A DNA stretch of 64,000 bases from RI-283 sp964487925 (GTDB lineage Bacteria; Pseudomonadota; Gammaproteobacteria; SZUA-140). The position numbers and the translations under genes are program-made. Below, one piece after another: positions 6,674 to 15,694 of the stretch (positions are counted from its first letter, which is position 1; each line of letters opens with the position of its first letter). The stretch lies in contig CAZASZ010000002.1 in NCBI GenBank assembly GCA_964487925.1, positions 1 to 64,000 of the forward strand, in the 5' to 3' direction. Below the pieces are notes generated by a model that saw nothing but the letters and a program-made list of their open reading frames with translations, was not told where the DNA came from and did not search any database.

Positions 6674-7675
6674 CTAAACCTCCTTCGGACAACTAAACGG
6701 TCCGTCATAGCCTTCGATCAAATCTTCACCGTTTCTCCGATACCAACAGACCAGGCCATCCCAGATGTCCTCTGCCGTCTCGGCATACCAGAAGAGTTCC
6801 CGATCCTCGGCGTCTATGACACCCTCATGGATCAGAAAATCAAAATCTATGGCCCGCTCCCAAAAGGAGCGACCGACCAGGATTACGGGTACGGGCTTGA
6901 TCTTGCGGGTCTGGATCAACGTCAGTGTCTCGAACAACTCGTCCATGGTGCCGAAGCCGCCGGGAAAGGCGATCAGTGCGCGGGCGCGGCGCATGAAATG
7001 CAGCTTACGCAGGGCGAAATAGTGAAACCGGAAACACAGCCCCGGTGTGATATAGGGGTTCGGATATTGCTCGTGGGGCAAATCGATATTGAGTCCTACC
7101 GACTTCGCGCCGGCGTCGTGAGCACCACGGTTGGCCGCCTCCATCATGCCGGGTCCGCCACCGGTCATGACCACAAGCCGTGAATCGCCCGGTCCTCCTC
7201 CGGCCTCAGCGACGATGCGTGAAAACTCCCTGGCGACTTCATAGTACCGACTGTTATCGAGGACACGTTCGGCGACCGCGAGCCGACGGCGTAGCTCTGG
7301 CTCGTCAGACGCCTGCGCCAACGCCCGACGCAGCTCCGCCACCCTCGCCCCAGCGGCCTTGGGCTCCAGGGTCCGCGTGCTGCCGAAGACCACGACGGTA
7401 TGAAAAACGCCGTGTTCTACGAGGTAACACTCAGGCTTCAGATAATCGAGTTGTAGGCGAATCCCTCGGGTATCGTCCCTGGCCTGGAAGACGGGGTCAT
7501 CAATGGCCAGCCGATAGGAAGGACTGTCCGTGATGACGCGGACCTTATTGAGCGCCTCCGGATCATCCTGCGAGGACTTCGGGGCGTGCCAAGGTAGAGG
7601 CTCCTTGCGAATCTGTGGATGCGCGGGTTGGGGGATCTCCGTGCGCTCGTCTCGGTCGCTCATGTCATCCGCCAT
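6674..7675 (-). CDS. LOG family (TIGR00730-like) nucleotide-binding protein
   Basis: This 333-residue Rossmann-fold protein has the two diagnostic motifs of the Lonely-Guy family: GGGPGMMEAANRGA (about residue 170) and PGGFGTMDELFETLT (about residue 245). Family members hydrolyse nucleoside 5'-monophosphates at the base-ribose bond; some make cytokinin, while most bacterial long forms have undefined roles. It has about 90 extra N-terminal residues compared with short LOG proteins. The start overlaps the upstream stop (TGATG) and the stop abuts the metallohydrolase start, so three genes are translationally linked. Nucleotide or RNA turnover is a plausible common theme, but this is inference. 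Confidence 0.85.
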   Translation of the reverse strand: MADDMSDRDERTEIPQPAHPQIRKEPLPWHAPKSSQDDPEALNKVRVITDSPSYRLAIDDPVFQARDDTRGIRLQLDYLKPECYLVEHGVFHTVVVFGSTRTLEPKAAGARVAELRRALAQASDEPELRRRLAVAERVLDNSRYYEVAREFSRIVAEAGGGPGDSRLVVMTGGGPGMMEAANRGAHDAGAKSVGLNIDLPHEQYPNPYITPGLCFRFHYFALRKLHFMRRARALIAFPGGFGTMDELFETLTLIQTRKIKPVPVILVGRSFWERAIDFDFLIHEGVIDAEDRELFWYAETAEDIWDGLVCWYRRNGEDLIEGYDGPFSCPKEV

Positions 7676-7959
7676 CAGGCCGCCTCCATGCCCTTTTCGA
7701 TCTCGCCGATACGGGAGATCGTGGCCAGCACGCTGTCGGGATTCAGGCCTTCGAGCGTCCCCCTAAGTCGTCCCCAAGCGCCATTGGCCTCAAGGAAATC
7801 GCGATAGGCCTGGCCCGTGACCGCAAAGCCGTTGGGTACGCGAACACCGGCCGCGTTCAACTCGCGGTACATCTCGCCCAGGCCGGCGTTCTTGCCACCC
7901 ACGAGCGCGGTATCATCGATCGATAGATCTTTAAACCAGCGAATATAGCCTTGAGTCAT
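7675..7959 (-). CDS. Stand-alone N-terminal piece of PEP synthase
   Basis: This is a 94-residue product matching only the first part of phosphoenolpyruvate synthase: IRWFKDLSIDDTALVGGKNAG begins the ATP-grasp domain, and GVRVPNGFAVTGQAYR follows as in the full enzyme. The rest of the ATP-grasp domain, the phospho-His domain and the PEP-binding domain (about 700 residues) are absent, so it cannot be an active synthase. The ATG at 7959 follows GGGAG. The stop overlaps the next start (TGATG), so the short form is embedded in an operon rather than decaying freely. It is either a retained fragment or a remnant of a truncated ppsA. Confidence 0.75.
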   Translation of the reverse strand: MTQGYIRWFKDLSIDDTALVGGKNAGLGEMYRELNAAGVRVPNGFAVTGQAYRDFLEANGAWGRLRGTLEGLNPDSVLATISRIGEIEKGMEAA

Positions 7960-8055
7960 AAACGACTCCCGCATCGCATTGATGATGTAACCAGCTTAGT
8001 CCAATGGCGCCATAAAAACCAGTAAATGCACGGGTATTCGCGCTAGAATTGATTA

Positions 8056-9333
8056 ATGGATTTGGTAGCAAATCAACTCTGGTCTCTACTTGCCGCAACC
8101 GGTATAGGTCTATTGATCGGCACCGAACGCGAGTGGGGACAAAGACAGGACGCCGGCCGCTCCAGGCACCTTGATGCGGCCGGTATTCGCACCTTCTCGC
8201 TGGTCTCTCTAAGCGGTCTGTTGGCTACCTGGCTACCTGGCCAGATGATGCCTTGGGGTGTCGCAATGGGACTACTGTTTACGGCCGGGATCGCCCTGGC
8301 ATCCTATTGGCGCACGACCCGGGGCCGGCGCGCCGATACCGGAATCACCTCCGAGGTGGTCCTGGTCATGACCTTCCTGCTGGGCGCCCTGACCGGTCTG
8401 GACCACATAATGCCCGCGACCGTTTCCGCGGTCATCGTCGTGACATTGCTCTACTTCAAGAAGTTGCTGCACCACTTTTCCCATTCTCTTTCACCTGCCG
8501 ACATCCAGCAGACAGTGCAGTTTCTGATCATCTCCATCGTGATCCTGCCGGTGTTGCCGGACAAGAACCTAGGTCCCTATGATGCTCTGAACCCCTACCA
8601 GATCTGGCTCATGGTGGTACTGATTTCCGGTCTTGGATTCGCGGGTTATGCCGGAATCAAGCTACTCGGTAGCGGCAAGGGGCTCGGCATCACCGGGCTG
8701 CTGGGCGGACTCGTGTCCAGCACGGCCGTAACGCTCTCGATGTCGCGCCTGAGCCGGGACAATCCTCAGCTTGAGGGTCCGGCCGCACTGGCCGTGGCGA
8801 CGGCCTGCGGGATCATGTTTCCGAGGGTCCTGTTCCTTACCGTCCTGATCGCACCCGAGTTGACGGTCCGACTCGTTCTGCCGATCGCGCTCACTACGGT
8901 ATACATTGGCGCATTCAGTCTGTTCCTGTGGCAGCGGGCCAAAAACGGCAATCATTATGCCTATGTGCCGCAGAGCAACCCAATGTCACTCAATGTCGCG
9001 CTCGGTTTCGGCGCCTTTTACGGTTTGATCGTGCTGTTGGCCAATTTGGTACAGACGAAATATGGCGATGCCGGTCTGATAGCCTTGGCCTCGCTGTCCG
9101 GTCTGTCCGACGTCGACGCCATCACGCTGTCCACATCGAGCATGGTCGTGGACGGACTCAACGCCGTGAACGCAGCGCAGGCCGTGCTTGCTGCCTGCGC
9201 CGTCAATACGCTCGTCAAACTGGGCATGGGCCTGACCTTTGCCGCTCCGGGGATCCGGCTCTGGCTCGTCGGGGGCCTGCTGCCTTCGGCCCTGATCAGT
9301 CTGGCGGGGATATTTTGGGTCTGGACGCCTTAG
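8056..9333 (+). CDS. MgtC/SapB and DUF4010 domain membrane protein
   Basis: This is a 425-residue polytopic inner-membrane protein. The N-terminal part (about residues 8-150) resembles MgtC/SapB, with LLIGTEREW, GIRTFSLVSLSGLLA and a helix-rich continuation. The C-terminal half is the DUF4010 domain, with LLGGLVSSTAVTLSMSRLSR and ALASLSGLSDVDAITLSTSSM. Function is not established; MgtC relatives affect magnesium homeostasis and membrane energetics. It is a single gene, divergent from the PEP-synthase fragment. A TAGAAT sequence lies just upstream, without a convincing -35 box. Confidence 0.85.
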   Translation: MDLVANQLWSLLAATGIGLLIGTEREWGQRQDAGRSRHLDAAGIRTFSLVSLSGLLATWLPGQMMPWGVAMGLLFTAGIALASYWRTTRGRRADTGITSEVVLVMTFLLGALTGLDHIMPATVSAVIVVTLLYFKKLLHHFSHSLSPADIQQTVQFLIISIVILPVLPDKNLGPYDALNPYQIWLMVVLISGLGFAGYAGIKLLGSGKGLGITGLLGGLVSSTAVTLSMSRLSRDNPQLEGPAALAVATACGIMFPRVLFLTVLIAPELTVRLVLPIALTTVYIGAFSLFLWQRAKNGNHYAYVPQSNPMSLNVALGFGAFYGLIVLLANLVQTKYGDAGLIALASLSGLSDVDAITLSTSSMVVDGLNAVNAAQAVLAACAVNTLVKLGMGLTFAAPGIRLWLVGGLLPSALISLAGIFWVWTP

Positions 9334-9364
9334 CAGGCTGCTAGAGCCTTCCAAGGGGTACCGC

Positions 9365-10738
9365 TCAGAGCAGGTCGACGGCGGCGCGAACGTCTTTGAC
9401 GGCATCGACCTGCAACAGGTCGGCCGACTGACGGTGGAAATTGGCCTTGGGGATGATGGCGCGCTTGAAGCCATGATGGGCCGCCTCGCGCAGGCGCTCC
9501 TGGCCGTTCTGGACGGGGCGGATCTCACCGGCCAGCCCAATCTCGCCGAACACAACCAGGTCGCTAGGCAGTGGCCGGTCGCGCAGGCTCGATAGAATGG
9601 CCAGGATAAGGGCAAGGTCGGCCGCCGTCTCGCTGATTCGGACTCCGCCGACGACGTTGATAAAGACATCCTGATCGTACATCGCAACGCCGCAATGACG
9701 CTGCATGACGGCCAGCAACATGGCCAGGCGGTTTTGATCCAGACCCACGGCGACCCGGCGCGGATTGGCGGCATGACTCTCCGAGACCAGGGCCTGGACC
9801 TCGACGAGCAGCGGACGACTGCCTTCACGCGTGACCATGACAACGCTGCCCGACACCGGCTCATCGTGCCGCGAGACGAAGATCGACGACGGGTTGGCGA
9901 CCTCCTTAAGGCCCTGTTCGGTCATTGCGAAGACGCCGATCTCGTTGACGGCCCCGAAGCGGTTCTTGACGGCGCGGATCAGCCGGAAACGGCTATCGCC
10001 GTCGCCCTCGAAATAGAGCACGGTATCGACCATGTGTTCGAGAACCCGTGGACCGGCCAGGGCCCCCTCCTTCGTGACATGACCGACCAGGAACAACGAG
10101 GTCCCGGTGCGCTTAGCGAAATGTACCAGCTGAGCCGCGCTCTCACGAACCTGACTGACCGAACCCGGCGCGGACTGCAACTCGCCGGTATAAAGGGTCT
10201 GAATGGAATCGATGACCATGATGGCGGGACGTTCCCGAGCGGCGGCCTCCAGGATACGCTCGACCTGGGTCTCGGCGAGCAGGCGCAGGTCGGGGGCGGC
10301 AAGCCCGAGCCGGCCCGCACGCATGCTGATCTGCTGTGGGGACTCCTCGCCCGTGATATATAGCCCCGACTGATGGGGTTGCAGTGCCGCCATGGCTTGC
10401 AGCAGTAGCGTTGATTTGCCGATTCCGGGGTCGCCACCAATAAGAATCACCGAACCCTGGACCAGGCCGCCGCCGAGGACGCGATCAAGCTCCTGAAAGC
10501 CTGTGGCAGTGCGGATTTCGCCTTCGAGTTCTACATTCGCCAAAGCGCAGATCTCGCTGGTACCGGCAAACCCGGCGTTGCGAAATCGACTTGGCGCGTC
10601 GGCGGCCGGGCGCTCCTCATCCAGCGAGTTCCAGGCCCCGCATTCCCCGCACTGGCCTGCCCATTTTGGGCTCGTGGCGCCACACTCGCGACAACGATAA
10701 ACGAGTCTATCCTTCTTGCCCTTACGTACCTCAGCCAT
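9365..10738 (-). CDS. radA: DNA repair protein RadA
   Basis: This 457-residue RecA-like ATPase promotes branch migration and processing of recombination intermediates. It has an N-terminal zinc finger (CRECG then CGECG), Walker A GGDPGIGKST, the RadA-specific KNRFGAVNEIG motif and a C-terminal Lon-protease-like domain (SGSVVMVTREGSRPLLVEVQ onward). The ATG at 10738 is chosen because the protein then starts MAEVRKGKKDRL, the normal N-terminus. The start lies within the last codons of alr, so it is the last gene of the rpsF operon. Confidence 0.95.
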   Translation of the reverse strand: MAEVRKGKKDRLVYRCRECGATSPKWAGQCGECGAWNSLDEERPAADAPSRFRNAGFAGTSEICALANVELEGEIRTATGFQELDRVLGGGLVQGSVILIGGDPGIGKSTLLLQAMAALQPHQSGLYITGEESPQQISMRAGRLGLAAPDLRLLAETQVERILEAAARERPAIMVIDSIQTLYTGELQSAPGSVSQVRESAAQLVHFAKRTGTSLFLVGHVTKEGALAGPRVLEHMVDTVLYFEGDGDSRFRLIRAVKNRFGAVNEIGVFAMTEQGLKEVANPSSIFVSRHDEPVSGSVVMVTREGSRPLLVEVQALVSESHAANPRRVAVGLDQNRLAMLLAVMQRHCGVAMYDQDVFINVVGGVRISETAADLALILAILSSLRDRPLPSDLVVFGEIGLAGEIRPVQNGQERLREAAHHGFKRAIIPKANFHRQSADLLQVDAVKDVRAAVDLL

Positions 10739-11804
10739 GTAGATAGCCCATGGGCACACGTCGGGTCAGACGGCAAAATAATTCATAGCTGATCGTGTCG
10801 GAGCTCTCGGCGATGGCCTCTACAGGCAGGTCGTTCCCCCAGAGGACGACGTCGTCACCGATAGCAGCATCGGGTATGTCACGCAAGTCCACAGTGATCA
10901 TATCCATGGAGACCCTGCCGACCAGGGGTGCGCATTGGCCGCCGATCAGGACCGGCGTACCGGACCGGGCATGGCGCGGATAACCGTCCCCATAGCCAAT
11001 CGCGACGACGCCGATCCGCATGGCCTCAGGACATCGCCAGTCGCCCCCGTAACCAACGGCCTCGCCGGCATGACAGTCGCGGATCGCGATCAGCGCCGAA
11101 CGTAGCGTCATGACAGGGACAAGCCCCTCGTCGAGGCCGACACTGTCCGGGAAAGGCGATGCGCCATAAAGCATGATGCCGGGTCGGACCCAGTCCCGAT
11201 GGGTATTGGGGTGAGCGAGGGTTGCGGCGGAATTAGCGATACTCTGCGGTCCCTCAAGGCCCGAGATCGCGTCATCGAAACATTGGAGCTGCCTGCCGGT
11301 CACGCCCGCCTCACGGTCGTCGGCGGACGCCAGATGAGTCATAAACACCGTGCCGGCGCCAAGCTCGGCCAGACGCGAGTGAAAGGCGCGGGCCTCGCTT
11401 GGCTCTATGCCTAGACGATTCATACCGGTATTGACCTTGAGCCAGACCGAGATGGGATGGGCAAGCCGCGTCTGTTCCAGCATGCGAAGTTGATCTTCAG
11501 AGTGCACGACCGTCGAGAGGCCATGACGGGCGGCGTTGATGAGTTCCGCCGGATCCAGGCAACCCTCGAGCAGTAGGATGGGCGTATCGACACCGGCGTC
11601 GCGGAGTTCTAGGGCCTCATCAAGGCAGGCGACGGCCAGGGCGTCGGCATCGGCAAGGGTTCGCGCAATTGGGATCAGGCCGTGCCCGTAGGCGTTGGCT
11701 TTAACGACGGCCATGACGCGAGAATGCGGCGCTACGGCGCGCGCGCGGCGCAGGTTAGCCCTCAGGGCCTCAAGGTCGACGTCGGCCCGCAGCGGCCGGC
11801 TCAC
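10731..11804 (-). CDS. alr: Alanine racemase
   Basis: This 357-residue pyridoxal-phosphate enzyme makes D-alanine for peptidoglycan. The PLP lysine is in VMAVVKANAYGHG (about residue 34), and the catalytic tyrosine of the second active-site base lies in the C-terminal domain near GYGDGYPRHA. The start is GTG overlapping the dnaB stop (GTGA). The dnaB-alr-radA order is common in gammaproteobacteria. The length matches the Alr/DadX family; nothing in the sequence decides between biosynthetic and catabolic forms, but the neighbourhood points to Alr. Confidence 0.95.
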   Translation of the reverse strand: MSRPLRADVDLEALRANLRRARAVAPHSRVMAVVKANAYGHGLIPIARTLADADALAVACLDEALELRDAGVDTPILLLEGCLDPAELINAARHGLSTVVHSEDQLRMLEQTRLAHPISVWLKVNTGMNRLGIEPSEARAFHSRLAELGAGTVFMTHLASADDREAGVTGRQLQCFDDAISGLEGPQSIANSAATLAHPNTHRDWVRPGIMLYGASPFPDSVGLDEGLVPVMTLRSALIAIRDCHAGEAVGYGGDWRCPEAMRIGVVAIGYGDGYPRHARSGTPVLIGGQCAPLVGRVSMDMITVDLRDIPDAAIGDDVVLWGNDLPVEAIAESSDTISYELFCRLTRRVPMGYLHG

Positions 11805-13168
11805 GCATAGGCCTCGCTATCGTAACCTTGGTTGACATAGTTCTCGAAGCGCGTGTATTGGCCCAGGAAGGTCAGCCGGACCGTGCCGATAGGCCCGTTA
11901 CGCTGCTTGCCGATAATGATCTCGGCAATACCCTTGTCGGGACTGTCCTCGTTATAGACCTCGTCGCGATAGATGAAGGCGATTAGGTCGGCGTCCTGCT
12001 CAATGGCGCCCGACTCACGCAGGTCGGACATGATGGGGCGCTTATTGGGGCGTTGTTCCAGACCACGGTTGAGCTGAGACAAGGCGATGACCGGTACATT
12101 GAGCTCCTTGGCCAAGGCCTTCAGCGATCGGGAAATCTCGGAGATCTCGTTGGTCCGGTTCTCGCTGCCGGGGTTTTGCATAAGCTGTAGGTAATCGATC
12201 ACGATCAGACCCAGGTCGCCATGTTCGCGTTTGATCCTGCGCGCCCTGGCGCGTAATTCGCTGGGGCTCAGGGCAGGGGTGTCGTCGATATAGATCGCCG
12301 AATCACCCAACAGGCTCATGGCCGAGGTCAAACGCGGCCAATCGTCATCGCTGAGCTTACCGGAACGGACCTTTTGCTGATCGATACGCCCAAGTGAGGA
12401 CAACAGACGCATGACGAGCGCCTCGCCCGGCATCTCAAGACTGAATACCGCAACGGCCTGGCGGCTTTTGATGGCGGCGTTCTCCACGAGATTCATGACA
12501 AAGCTGGTCTTACCCATCGACGGGCGCCCGGCGATGATCACAAGATCGGCCGGTTGCAGCCCGGAGGTCTTGTGATCAAGATCAGTAAACCCGGTTGGCA
12601 GACCGGTACAGTCCTCGTCGTTGTGATAGAGCAGGTCGATACGCTCGGTCACAGCGCCCAGGAGGTCCTTTATCGCTCGATAGCCCTTGTTACCCCGCGC
12701 GCCCTGCTCGGCGATATTAAAGACCTTCTGTTCGGCGAGGTCGAGGATTTCGGAGCTGGATCGCCCTTCGGTATTGAAGGCATAGTTGCCGATGTCGGTG
12801 CTGATCTGAACGAGCTGGCGCAGAATGGAGCGCTCGCGAATGATCGCGGCATAGGACTTGATGTTGGAGGAGCCGGAGGTGTTACTGACCAGATCGCCTA
12901 GATAGGCCATGCCGCCGATATCGTCGAGCTTGGCGTGTCGGCTGAGGAATTCGCCAATGGTCACGGCATCGACCGGCGTTCCCTCGCCGCTCAAATTGCG
13001 TACTGCCGAAAAGATCAGGCGATGATCATTCCGGTAAAAATCGTCCTCGGTGACGATATCGGCGACGTCATCCCAGGCGCGGCCGTCAATGAGCAGGCCG
13101 CCCAGGAGAGACTGTTCCGCCTCGACCGAATGCGGCGGAACACGGATCGACTCAGTTGATCTGGTCAT
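11801..13168 (-). CDS. dnaB: Replicative DNA helicase DnaB
   Basis: This 455-residue hexameric 5'-3' helicase drives the replication fork. The N-terminal primase-interacting domain starts with PPHSVEAEQSLLGGLL; the C-terminal RecA-like domain has Walker A GRPSMGKTS (about residue 210), Walker B LIVIDYLQLM, and the conserved LSQLNRGLEQRPNKRPIMSD. No intein or insertion is visible. ATG at 13168 is preferred to the TTG one codon upstream. It is in the ribosomal-protein/replication operon downstream of rplI. Confidence 0.96.
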   Translation of the reverse strand: MTRSTESIRVPPHSVEAEQSLLGGLLIDGRAWDDVADIVTEDDFYRNDHRLIFSAVRNLSGEGTPVDAVTIGEFLSRHAKLDDIGGMAYLGDLVSNTSGSSNIKSYAAIIRERSILRQLVQISTDIGNYAFNTEGRSSSEILDLAEQKVFNIAEQGARGNKGYRAIKDLLGAVTERIDLLYHNDEDCTGLPTGFTDLDHKTSGLQPADLVIIAGRPSMGKTSFVMNLVENAAIKSRQAVAVFSLEMPGEALVMRLLSSLGRIDQQKVRSGKLSDDDWPRLTSAMSLLGDSAIYIDDTPALSPSELRARARRIKREHGDLGLIVIDYLQLMQNPGSENRTNEISEISRSLKALAKELNVPVIALSQLNRGLEQRPNKRPIMSDLRESGAIEQDADLIAFIYRDEVYNEDSPDKGIAEIIIGKQRNGPIGTVRLTFLGQYTRFENYVNQGYDSEAYA

Positions 13169-13214
13169 CAATACCTACCGCAATGGGGCGCCGACCTCAT
13201 GTCTAGAGAGGAGA

Positions 13215-13664
13215 TCACTCCTCGGCGCTAATCTCCAGCGTGATGGTCACGTTGACTTCAGGATGAAGGTGCAGCTCGATCGGGTATTCACCAAGCTCCC
13301 GGATGGTGCCCTCGGAAAGGCGAACCTCATGCTTGAGCAGCTCGATCCCTATGGCCGTGACGGCATCGGCAATATCCGCAGTGCCGACGGAACCGAATAG
13401 TTTGCCTTCCTCACCGGCCTTGCAGCTGATCGCGACCCTGATGCCGCCCAGATTCTCTGCGCGAGCACGGGCAGCAGTCAGGGCTTCCGCAGCGGCCTTT
13501 TCCAGCTCCGCGCGACGGGCCTCGAACATAGCCCGGTTGGCTTCATTGGCGATCGTAGCCTTGCCCTGTGGGATCAGGAAATTCCTGCCATAACCCGATT
13601 TAACATTGACTAGCTCGCCGATATCACCCAGGTTTTCGATCTTACTCAACAAAATGACTTCCAT
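13215..13664 (-). CDS. rplI: 50S ribosomal protein L9
   Basis: This 149-residue two-domain ribosomal protein binds 23S rRNA at the base of the L1 stalk. The N-terminal domain is canonical (MEVILLSKIENLGDIGELV, then VKSGYGRNFLIPQGKA), followed by the long connecting helix rich in Ala and Glu and the C-terminal domain ending EISAEE. It sits between the DUF2232 gene and dnaB in the rpsF operon. Confidence 0.97.
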   Translation of the reverse strand: MEVILLSKIENLGDIGELVNVKSGYGRNFLIPQGKATIANEANRAMFEARRAELEKAAAEALTAARARAENLGGIRVAISCKAGEEGKLFGSVGTADIADAVTAIGIELLKHEVRLSEGTIRELGEYPIELHLHPEVNVTITLEISAEE

Positions 13665-13749
13665 CTGACACCTCTATCTAAACAATTTACGTGGCAACGA
13701 TTCGTTTTGGCCGCGATACACCGCGCCCTCATATAAAATTTCAGCAGGC

Positions 13750-14679
13750 TCAGCCTTGCCGGCCGGAAAGGCGACGACGAAAGTTCAACCAGCTATCGGC
13801 AACCCCTGCCGCGGATAACACAATCATGACCTGCGGAAACAGAAACACCATCAGGCCGTACAAACCCATAAGCCAACCGCGGTTCGCCCCCATGATCTGT
13901 ACCGTGGCATGCACGAGGGACAGGCCCTGTATCGAGAACATCGCAACCAGAACCAGGAGCAGATTGAAGGCAAAGTGCCCCAACCCGCCACCCGTCACGG
14001 TGCTGACCAATAACACCCCGAGCGCGACTACCGCCATCTTCCAGCCCAGGTGGATACGCTGGAATTCATCCTTGAAGCCACCCGGATTGTACAACAATGC
14101 CTGTAGCCAGCGGCCCAGAAATAGGTTGATCATGGCCGTGTAGACGATGGTCGCAGCGACCATGCCACTGGCGACCATAGCCATGCCTTCGATGATCTTG
14201 CCGACATCTCCGGGTTGTACCGGTGATTCCGGCCCGTTTAAGACCGGACCCACCGTCAACTCCAGGGCCGACCGCCACCACACCGTCACATCGCCCACGA
14301 TCAGGGCATGCAAGCACAGGAGGCCAACCGCAACGAAGCTGACGACGCTGAGCGCCAATCCCATGGACCGACTACTCCGCAACACCGCGGCCACAATAAG
14401 CGTCGGCGCCCAAAACATCGCTGTGGTCACAATCAGGAACACGACCACAAGTGACTGAGCAAGGTGCGAAAGCCCCCCCATTAGACCCAATGCCACTGTC
14501 GCCAACAACATCACCAGCATGCCTTCGCGCAAACCCTGCCTAAGGACGACCAGGGCGAGCGCGCCGCCGCTGAGGTGCCCGAGCGGCGGCAGCAACATCG
14601 ACAAGGCGGCAAAGCAGGCCACCCAAAGGACGGCCTTCATCCTTCCCTGCAATATGAACGAGGCTAGCCGCTCTATCAT
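13750..14679 (-). CDS. DUF2232 (YybS-like) membrane protein
   Basis: This is a 309-residue protein with about eight hydrophobic segments. It matches the DUF2232/YybS family, often encoded between rpsR and rplI, as here. The alternating segments, such as LLPPLGHLSGGALALVVLR near the N-terminus and the loop GRWLQALLYNPGGFKDEFQ before the last helices, fit that family. Function is unknown; some relatives resemble the membrane parts of ECF-type transporters. It is co-transcribed with ribosomal proteins by position. Confidence 0.8.
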   Translation of the reverse strand: MIERLASFILQGRMKAVLWVACFAALSMLLPPLGHLSGGALALVVLRQGLREGMLVMLLATVALGLMGGLSHLAQSLVVVFLIVTTAMFWAPTLIVAAVLRSSRSMGLALSVVSFVAVGLLCLHALIVGDVTVWWRSALELTVGPVLNGPESPVQPGDVGKIIEGMAMVASGMVAATIVYTAMINLFLGRWLQALLYNPGGFKDEFQRIHLGWKMAVVALGVLLVSTVTGGGLGHFAFNLLLVLVAMFSIQGLSLVHATVQIMGANRGWLMGLYGLMVFLFPQVMIVLSAAGVADSWLNFRRRLSGRQG

Positions 14680-14727
14680 ATCGATGCCTTAGCGGCCCCC
14701 CTCACCAAAAGCGGGGACCGGGGCCGA

Positions 14728-14952
14728 TCAATGGGCGTCGCAGTACGGCAACAGGGCGATATAACGCGCGCGCTTAACGGCCGTGGCCAGTTGGCGCTGG
14801 TACCTCGCGCTCGTGCCGGTGATGCGGCTCGGAACGATCTTGCCCGTCTCGGTAATATAGTTCTTCAACGTCGCCAGATCCTTGTAATCGATCTCTTTGA
14901 CGTTATCCGCCGTAAAGGCACAAAACTTTCTGCGTCGATAGAAACGCGCCAT
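14728..14952 (-). CDS. rpsR: 30S ribosomal protein S18
   Basis: This 74-residue ribosomal protein pairs with S6 on the central domain of 16S rRNA. Canonical pieces are FCAFTADNVKEIDYKDLATL, GKIVPSRITGTSARYQRQL and the C-terminal KRARYIALLPY. It lies 77 bp downstream of rpsF on the minus strand. Confidence 0.97.
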   Translation of the reverse strand: MARFYRRRKFCAFTADNVKEIDYKDLATLKNYITETGKIVPSRITGTSARYQRQLATAVKRARYIALLPYCDAH

Positions 14953-15029
14953 AACAATCTCCTGAATTCTGTTTAGTGTTGCAATCCGCTAAGGGCGCCC
15001 AGCAAAGTACGGGGCGCGTAGCCGAAGAC

Positions 15030-15497
15030 TCAGTCCTCGGCCTTCTCCGTTTCAGCCTCGGCCTCAGCAGGCTCGGCTTCTGTCGTCTCGGCCTTTTCCT
15101 CGCTAGGGGCTTCAACTGCTTCGGCAGGCTTGGCTTCAGCTCTGTCGGGTCGCTGATCACTGTCGCTTGCGCGTTCGTCGTTGCTCCTCGCCAGCGGAGA
15201 GGCATCGCTAACGGCCTCTTTCTTGGTGACAACAAGATTGCGGATGACGGCGTCGTTGAAACGGAAGGCGCTAGCCAGTTCGTCCAATCCCTCCTGATTG
15301 GCCTCGATATTCATGAGGACATAGTGGGCCTTGTGAACCTTATTGATGGGATAGGCCAGTTGACGACGGCCCCAGTCTTCCAGGCGATGAATGGATCCGC
15401 CGTGCCCCTCAATCGAAGCGCGGTAGCGCTCAATCATGGCAGGCACTTGATCACTCTGGTCAGGGTGGACCAGAAACACGATTTCGTAGTGTCGCAT
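15030..15497 (-). CDS. rpsF: 30S ribosomal protein S6 with long acidic tail
   Basis: This is a 155-residue S6. The first about 100 residues are the normal RNA-binding fold (MRHYEIVFLVHPDQSDQVP, the LAYPINKVHKAHYVLMNIE strand, and FRFNDAVIRNLVV). The remaining 50 residues are a Glu/Ala/Pro-rich low-complexity tail. S6 in enterobacteria carries an enzymatically added poly-glutamate tail; here acidic residues are encoded. It is the first gene of the rpsF-rpsR-DUF2232-rplI-dnaB-alr-radA operon. GGAG lies five bases before the start. Confidence 0.96.
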   Translation of the reverse strand: MRHYEIVFLVHPDQSDQVPAMIERYRASIEGHGGSIHRLEDWGRRQLAYPINKVHKAHYVLMNIEANQEGLDELASAFRFNDAVIRNLVVTKKEAVSDASPLARSNDERASDSDQRPDRAEAKPAEAVEAPSEEKAETTEAEPAEAEAETEKAED

Positions 15498-15604
15498 AAT
15501 GCTCCTTACGGGTTCGTCAGCCTTCCAACCAGTGGTAAGGCAAGGAGGTCGAGCCGATCAGCCACCCTAAGGCAACACGCCAGCCCTTTCTTAAAGAGGC
15601 ACGG

Positions 15605-15633
15605 ATTCTATGCTATTCGCACGTGGAGTGCAA
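15605..15633 (-). promoter_or_regulatory. Sigma-70 promoter of the rpsF operon
   Basis: On the minus strand TTGCAC (15633-15628) and TAGAAT (15610-15605) are separated by exactly 17 bp. Transcription would start near 15598, leaving a leader of about 100 nt before rpsF. That leader may hold the S6:S18 autoregulatory structure known in other bacteria, but I could not identify its conserved bulge with confidence. Confidence 0.65.
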
Positions 15634-15694
15634 CGGGTAGCGTACCTTACGCGCCTGTCGACAACTGTTGGGGTTGAAGTGGCGGCAGAAATAC

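Noticed and set aside
9334..9364. AGCAGGCTGCT palindrome after the DUF4010 gene as a further CAGGCTGTT element
   Set aside because: It shares only the core CAGGCTG and has no further similarity; too short to assign.
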